From contig CM018051.1 in assembly GCA_008638375.1 (NCBI GenBank), forward strand, positions 32,709,740-32,773,739: a stretch of DNA of 64,000 nucleotides, given 5' to 3'. The notes beneath the pieces are model-generated. The model did no database searches. It was not told the DNA's origin and worked only from the letters and a program-made list of their open reading frames with translations. Position 1 is the stretch's first letter. Every line of letters begins with the position of its first letter. Origin of the DNA: Nyssa sinensis (lineage: Eukaryota; Streptophyta; Magnoliopsida; Cornales; Nyssaceae). A program made the position numbers and the translations under genes. Positions 59,070-64,000 of the stretch are shown here, piece after piece.

Positions 59070-59690
59070 TGATATACCATAAAAGAGCAGGCCAATCAGC
59101 ATTTGACACGTATGACCATAATCCAACTCATGCATTGCCGACATGGTTTCCACTCAGCCAATGACCAAAAAGATCAGCACAAAAGGTCGGAAGTGACCAA
59201 ACTTATTCTTTCAGAGCATACATATCCGGACAAGGGCCTCAGAACTTATCACAGGGTCCAGATCAACACTCCAGACCTCGTCACCGCCTTAGCGGATGCC
59301 GAGCAGGGAATAAAGAAACAGTCTTCGACAAGGAAACAGTCTGCAAACAAGGAAACAGTCTTCAACACGGAAACTACTATCTATGATTATCTCCATCTAT
59401 GATTCAATGCTCCACAAGGTAACTGCAATCTCCGATGATCAAATCCCTATATTCATGGCGTCAAATCCTAATCAACTTAGGAGAGCCACGGCTTATAAAT
59501 TAAACCCTAGAGGTACGCTTTATTTGGATGCTCATTCTTTGGCTTTCAATACAGTCTTTCAATTCTTTTACTTACTTAAGCATCGGAGCGGCTACCGCCG
59601 GAGCCAATCCGGTGGTCCTCTGATCATCTTTCTGAGTGTTCTACAGGTCACGGAGTCCATACTTATTGCGAGCCGAAAAGTGCAGCATCA
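59070..59690 (+). repeat. 5' LTR of Tat element L
   Basis: TGATATACCAT to TGCAGCATCA, 621 bp against 590 in M. The extra length comes from a tandem gain of an 18-bp GAAACAGTCTTCAACAAG-type unit (three copies at about 59318-59372, one in M). Confidence 0.93.
59494..59499 (+). promoter_or_regulatory. TATA box of L LTR
   Basis: GGCTTATAAATTAAACCC; the same context is present in both LTRs of M. Confidence 0.65.
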
Positions 59691-59710
59691 GTTTGGCGCC
59701 GTATGTGGGA
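59691..59710 (+). other. Primer binding site region of L
   Basis: GTTTGGCGCCGTATGTGGG directly follows the LTR. TGGCGCCGT is the Athila/Tat PBS start; the match to tRNA-Asp fades after about nine bases. Confidence 0.75.
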
Positions 59711-59767
59711 ACGACTAATCTCCAAGTGCTCTATTCATAAACTCAACTCTTTCCTCACCGGAAAACC

Positions 59768-61126
59768 ATGGCACCAAATCTCCGACCACGACAGAATACT
59801 CAGAGTTCGCAAAACGCTCAACGTCAGCCACCTACTCCTCGCACAAAGGGGCCAGCGGCCAATCCCATGCAACAAGAGATCGAAGCAATAAAACGACACA
59901 ATGAACTGGTGCAGAAGCAGTTGCTTGCCATCACTAGAACGCTGGCAACACTCACGCAGAACCAAGCGGCTGGTTCTCTTAGCCCGCCGGTCAACTTCGT
60001 TGCGGGAACGCAACCTCCTGTTGCCACAGAGAATGAAGAACTTCATGCGCAGGCTCCAACTAACCAGCTTGGGCACCCATCAGGCGTTGCTCGCATTGGC
60101 CGAGATCCGCAGCCATCAACAGTCCCTGGCTGGGGAACATTCGCCTTCGTTCCCGACGTCCATTATCGGAGCACTACTCGAGCCCCAACTCCAAGGGCCT
60201 CGGGAGCACACCCGGCACCGCAGGAGCCTCATCATGCAGCTCCAATGCCTCCGGTTCGGAATCCTCCTATGTCCGAAGGGCGTAATCAACCCTACTACCC
60301 TGAAGCCGAGGCTGTCAGGCAGGGTTCACAAGATGTCAGACTTAGAGACCCGCGGAGGGTAGAAGAAATTGTCGAGTCGATGGACCGGACAGTTACCTTG
60401 AGAGGACCTCAGAACCCTCTAGAGCAAGATGAACTGGCCAGGCTGCTCGGAAGACTAGCCACCCCATTCACTCACGCCATCATGTCAGAAAAGAGGCCCA
60501 GAAAGTTCATGGTGCCCAAGTTCACCTTGTACGATGGATCTGGAGATCCAGGAGATCATCTCTCTCATTATCAGCATACGATGGCCCTTCACGGAGCCTC
60601 TGATGCTTTCATGTGCCGAACGTTCATCACCAGCTTGAAGGGCATTGCTCTGAAGTGGTTCCACAACCTCCCTCCGAACTCAGTTACCAGCTTCTACGAG
60701 CTCGGTAGACAGTTTTTGGACAGGTTTATGACCAGCAGGAGGCTCAGAAGTGGGCCAGAATTCTTGCTGAACGTCAAGCAGACCCGGGAGGAATCCCTCC
60801 GTGCCTACATTGCGCGCTTCAATACCGAACTTACAGAGATCACTGACTACAGCCCAAAGTTCCTTGTAGCAGCCCTAACTGCTGGGCTTGCCCAAGGTGG
60901 GTTCAGAGACTCCTTGACCAAAAGCCCTCCAGCCGATATAGCGACATTAATGGATCGGGCCAGAAAATACATCAACCTGGAAGAAGCCAACCGCACGTCC
61001 CAAAAGGGCAGAGATCAGATCTAGAGGGACAATCCGAAGCGGGAGGACCACAAGAAGGAGGATCACAAAAGAGACTCTAACAAAAAGAGGGCCAGGAGCC
61101 CAGAGAAAAGAACAGCACCCAGAGCT
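59768..61126 (+). pseudogene. Tat gag (L), N-terminal and core, one nonsense codon
   Basis: ATG in good context (AACCATGG). Disordered P/Q-rich N-terminus, then the retrotrans_gag core (YDGSGDPGDHLSHYQHTM, LKWFHNLPPNSVTSF, ESLRAYIARFN) and a basic linker. An in-frame TAG at 61022-61024 lies where M has CAG, so it is a private defect of this copy. Without it gag would be fused in frame to protease. Confidence 0.93.
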
Positions 61127-62131
61127 GTGTACAACTCCGGACCAAGGGAGTTCACCAACTTCACTCCTTTGAACACTACACCGAACCAGGTACTCCGGCA
61201 GATCCGAGATCGGGAAAACCTGAGGTGGCCAGAACCAATCAAAGGAGATCCCAACCTGCGGGACCAAAGTAAGTATTGTAATTTCCATAAAGATCATGGG
61301 CATACAACTAACACATGCAGGACCCTCCGGTATGATATAGAGCAGCTCATAAAGAAGGGACGTCTTCGGGAGTTCGTCAAGCTGGACGGAAGGCAGAACC
61401 CCCAAGAAGACAAGCCTCAGCAACGGCCAGACCAGAGGCCCGAACAGAGGCAGGAGCAGAGGGAGGGACGAAACGAGCCTCAGAGGCAGAACAACCACGT
61501 CATCTACGTCCTCCATGCTGACTCCCCTGTCACAGGAATGTCCAACAGGGCAAGAAAGAGATACGCTCGGGAAGCCAGAGCTGCCCCGAACGTATTACAG
61601 ATCTCCAACGTCGAAAAGAGGCTCAAGCCAGCACCGGAGATCCAATTCACCGAGCAAGATCTGGGAGGGGTACACTGCCCTCACAGTGATGCCCTTGTTA
61701 TTACCCTCAGAATCGCCAACTTCGAGACCAGGAGAGTCCTGGTCGATACTGGCAGCTCCGTCAACATACTATTCTATGAGCCGCTCAAACAGATGGGGAT
61801 AGACCATGACAACGTCAAGCCCACCGCTGCCGTAATGGCAGCTTTTGATGGCAATCTCAGCACCCCGTTGGGGAGAGTCGACCTTCCTACCACTGTAAGA
61901 GAGGGTGAAGGGCAGAAGACCACCATCTCGGAGTACATGGTGTTAAACATGAGATCTCCCTACAACGTCATAATTGGGAGACCCTGGTTGCATCAGATAG
62001 GGGCGGTCACTTCGACCCTCCATCAGTGTCTGAAGTACGTCCACAACCAGAGTGTTCACTCTGTCAGAGGGTGTCAACCAACCTCCCGGGAGTGTCATGC
62101 AATTGCCCTTAAGGAGAAGGCCCCTAAATAG
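61127..62131 (+). CDS. Tat gag tail and aspartic protease (L)
   Basis: Same frame as gag. Zinc-knuckle-like CNFHKDHGHTTNTC, then a Q/R-rich linker, a basic segment (RARKRYAREARAAP), the retropepsin VLVDTGSSVNILF (DTG from 61745) and YNVIIGRPWLHQIG. It ends at TAG 62129-62131, which M shares. The first Met here is internal: translation would begin at 59768. Protease would mature the polyprotein. Confidence 0.88.
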   Translation: MYNSGPREFTNFTPLNTTPNQVLRQIRDRENLRWPEPIKGDPNLRDQSKYCNFHKDHGHTTNTCRTLRYDIEQLIKKGRLREFVKLDGRQNPQEDKPQQRPDQRPEQRQEQREGRNEPQRQNNHVIYVLHADSPVTGMSNRARKRYAREARAAPNVLQISNVEKRLKPAPEIQFTEQDLGGVHCPHSDALVITLRIANFETRRVLVDTGSSVNILFYEPLKQMGIDHDNVKPTAAVMAAFDGNLSTPLGRVDLPTTVREGEGQKTTISEYMVLNMRSPYNVIIGRPWLHQIGAVTSTLHQCLKYVHNQSVHSVRGCQPTSRECHAIALKEKAPK

Positions 62132-62137
62132 CAATTA
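62129..62137 (+). promoter_or_regulatory. Candidate leaky stop TAG CAA TTA (L)
   Basis: The only stop between gag and pol that both copies share. The context matches TAG-CAR-YYA, sufficient for readthrough in tobamoviruses. The frame continues open after it for 161 codons to the private stop at 62615. Confidence 0.75.
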
Positions 62138-64000
62138 CAGTACACCCGGGACTGTGCAGATTCAGTTCTCACTCACTTTCCCGAGGTAGAAGATTGCCCA
62201 GCCAACATTGAAGAACCCCTGAGCCCAAGGGGACGTGACAGCCGAGCCAAACCTGTTGGCGAGCCCATTAAGGTACTGGTTAGTTCAGTAGCTGAGGGGC
62301 GTTATTTGTACATCGGCCCAAACCTCACACACACTGAGCAGGAAAAGATAGTTAGGTTCTTGAAAGATAACCTCTCTATCTTTGCATGGGAGACCAAAGA
62401 CATGGAGGGAATAGATCCCAATCTTATAACTCACAAGCTAATGGTGGATCCGGATCACTCGCCAGTCAGACAGAAGAGAAGGCCGATCGCTCCTGAATGG
62501 CATCGGGTTATAAATGAAGAAGTCCAAAGGCTGCTGGACGCCAAGATGATACGGGAAATATTCTATCCCGAATGGCTAGCCAACACCGTGCTCGTCAAGA
62601 AGAAAAATGGCAAGTAGAGAGTCTGCGTTGATTATACAGACCTCAACAAGGCGTGCCCCAATGACAGCTTTCCATTGCCAAGAATAGACCAACTGGTTGA
62701 CGCCACTGCGGGGCATGAGCTTATGAGCTTCATGGATGCCTACTCTGGATACAACCAGATCCAAATGTACCCTCCAGATCAAGAGAAGACTGCCTTCATA
62801 ACCGAAAGAGGGCTCTACTGCTACAGAGTGATGCCTTTCGGTTTGAAGAATGCTGGGGCCACTTATCAGCGATTGGTGAACAAGATGTTCAGCCCGCTGC
62901 TCGGCAGCACCATGGAGGTATACATCGACGACATGCTGGTAAAGAGTCTTCAGAAAGGCAGCCACCTCCAGCACTTAGCCCAGACCTTCGATATCCTCAG
63001 ACAGCACAAGATGAAGCTCAACCCCTCGAAATGCACCTTCGGAGTTACGAAGGGAAAATTCTTGGGATACATTGTCTCTCAGAGGGGTATCGAAGCAGAT
63101 CCCACTCAGATCCAAGCTCTGATTGGGCTGAAGTCTCCGAAAACCAGGAAGGAAATTCAGGCATTGAATGGCAGAATTGCGGCACTGAGCAGATTTATCT
63201 CCAAATCCACTGACCGGTGCCTACCTTTCTTCAAAGCTCTGAAGGGCAGCAAAGCTTTGCAGTGGACGGAACAATGCGAAGAATCCTTTCAAGAACTAAA
63301 AGAGTATCTAGCCTCTCCAGAACTCCTGTCAAAACCAGTACAAGGAGAAAAGCTACTCTTATATCTTGCAGTTTCCGAAAACGCGGTCAGCTCCGCATTA
63401 ATCAGACAGGACAGAGGAGTACAGAGGCCTATTTTCTACGTCAGTAGGGAACTACTTGACACAGAGAAAAGATACTCAGAAGTAGAGAAACTGGCCTATG
63501 CCTTAGTCATATCAGCTCGGAAGCTTCGACCTTATTTCCAAGCACATCCAATCGAGATCCCGACTGCCTATCCTCTGAAATCAATACTGAGGAAACCTGA
63601 GGTATCGGGAAGATTGGTGAAGTGGTCTGTGGAGCTAGGGGAGTTCGACATATCATATGTACCCCGAAACTCCATCAAAATGCAGGCCTTAGCTGATTTC
63701 GTAGCCGAGTTCACCTCGGCACTTCAGAACAGGGCACAACTCACCGAAACCTCAGGAACCTGGCTGCTTTACATTGATGGATCGTCAACCGATCAAGGTT
63801 CAGGGGTAGGCCTGGTACTACAGTCCTTTGATGGGCTTACGTCAGAAAAAGCAGTCAGCCTGGGATTCAAAGCTTCTAATAATGAAGCTGAATATGAAGC
63901 CCTAATCTTAGGCATGAAGCTTGCCTTGGAATGCGAGGCTCAGAACCTCGATGTCTTCTCAGACTCCCAACTGGTGGTGAGCCAAGTCTTGGGAGAATTC
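62132..64000 (+). pseudogene. Tat pol: RT, RNase H, second RNase H (L, partial)
   Basis: Continues the gag frame. RT: YIGPNLTHTEQEK, HKLMVDPDHSPVRQK, VKKKNGK, then TAG at 62615-62617 where M has tryptophan (TGG to TAG), VCVDYTDLNKA, FMDAYSGYNQ, MPFGLKNAGATYQRL and catalytic VYIDDM (YIDD from 62921). First RNase H/connection: FYVSRELLDTEKRYSEVEKL to DISYVPR. Second RNase H: LYIDGSSTDQGSG, NNEAEYEALILGM, FSDSQLVV. The frame is still open at base 64000; integrase is outside. Confidence 0.94.

Larger units (their letters stand above)
59070..64000 (+). mobile_element. Ty3/gypsy Tat element L, 5' part (cut by window end)
   Basis: Same family as M, opposite strand. 5' LTR, PBS, gag, protease, RT, first RNase H and start of the second RNase H. 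Gag to the window end is one reading frame (59768 to 64000, 1411 codons) with three TAG codons. It is less damaged than M and lacks a nested insertion in this part. The upstream flank GATGC (59065-59069) is the candidate TSD. Confidence 0.95.

Noticed and set aside
60947..61516. Minus-strand ORF of 189 codons over gag of L
   Set aside because: Antisense shadow of gag-protease; the equivalent is seen antisense to M at 36159-36506. No known domain.

Overview
The window is plant nuclear DNA, most likely from an angiosperm with a repeat-rich genome. I found no host gene, rRNA or functional tRNA. Almost everything recognisable is a transposable element, many nested in one another. The plant call rests on the Ty3/gypsy Tat-type elements (primer site TGGCGCCGT, antisense extra gene, 3' tandem repeats), a Ty1/copia element primed by initiator-Met tRNA, and a hAT MITE. 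Single letters below are my labels; 'sense' is the inferred transcription direction of an LTR.

Layout. 1-4819: large LTR-like element F, cut by the window edge. 4820-6652: AT-rich DNA and a gypsy-like LTR (N) with tandem repeats and a TATA box. 6653-7605: fragment B. 8156-22316: degraded Ty1/copia element O on the minus strand (TSD TTACT, 431-432 bp LTRs, PBS and PPT visible). Its integrase is split by LTR-like element E (11814-18323, TSD CACAC), itself split by C1 (13671-16378, TSD TGCAG). 23406-38571: Tat-lineage element M on the minus strand (TSD CAAAC, two 590 bp LTRs about 4% apart), with gag, protease, RT, RNase H, integrase, a 61/62-bp tandem array and a three-exon antisense gene with its own TATA box. 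Element A (32223-35455, TSD TCAAG) sits inside M. 38577-40600: AT-rich, no genes. About 41.1-46.5 kb: element C2, containing G (41497-44702, TSD TGGTA) and a hAT MITE (45663-46202, 8-bp TSD). 46531-52.8 kb: fragment H and a decayed retroelement K on the minus strand, carrying D (48810-51592, TSD TAGAG). 52.8-59.07 kb: element J, containing I (54750-58641, TSD ATACA). 59070-64000: the 5' part of a second Tat element, L, on the plus strand, cut by the window end.

Most interesting. (1) M and L share one stop codon between protease and reverse transcriptase, followed in both by CAA TTA, which is the tobamovirus-type leaky stop context. In L, gag, protease and pol lie in one frame across it, suggesting readthrough control of pol. 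(2) Eleven TG...CA sequences of about 2.7 to more than 4.8 kb, six with perfect 5-bp TSDs, look like solo LTRs of one superfamily. They share unusual modules: extended inverted termini, a splice-acceptor-like box, a hairpin with compensating stem changes, a box around ACCATTGRRY, and an internal antisense tRNA-like module with A and B boxes. (3) M's antisense gene has a reconstructable intron structure with one frameshift and one probable nonsense change.

No element here looks able to move on its own: M, O and K carry several stops or frameshifts, and L has two defects in the part visible.
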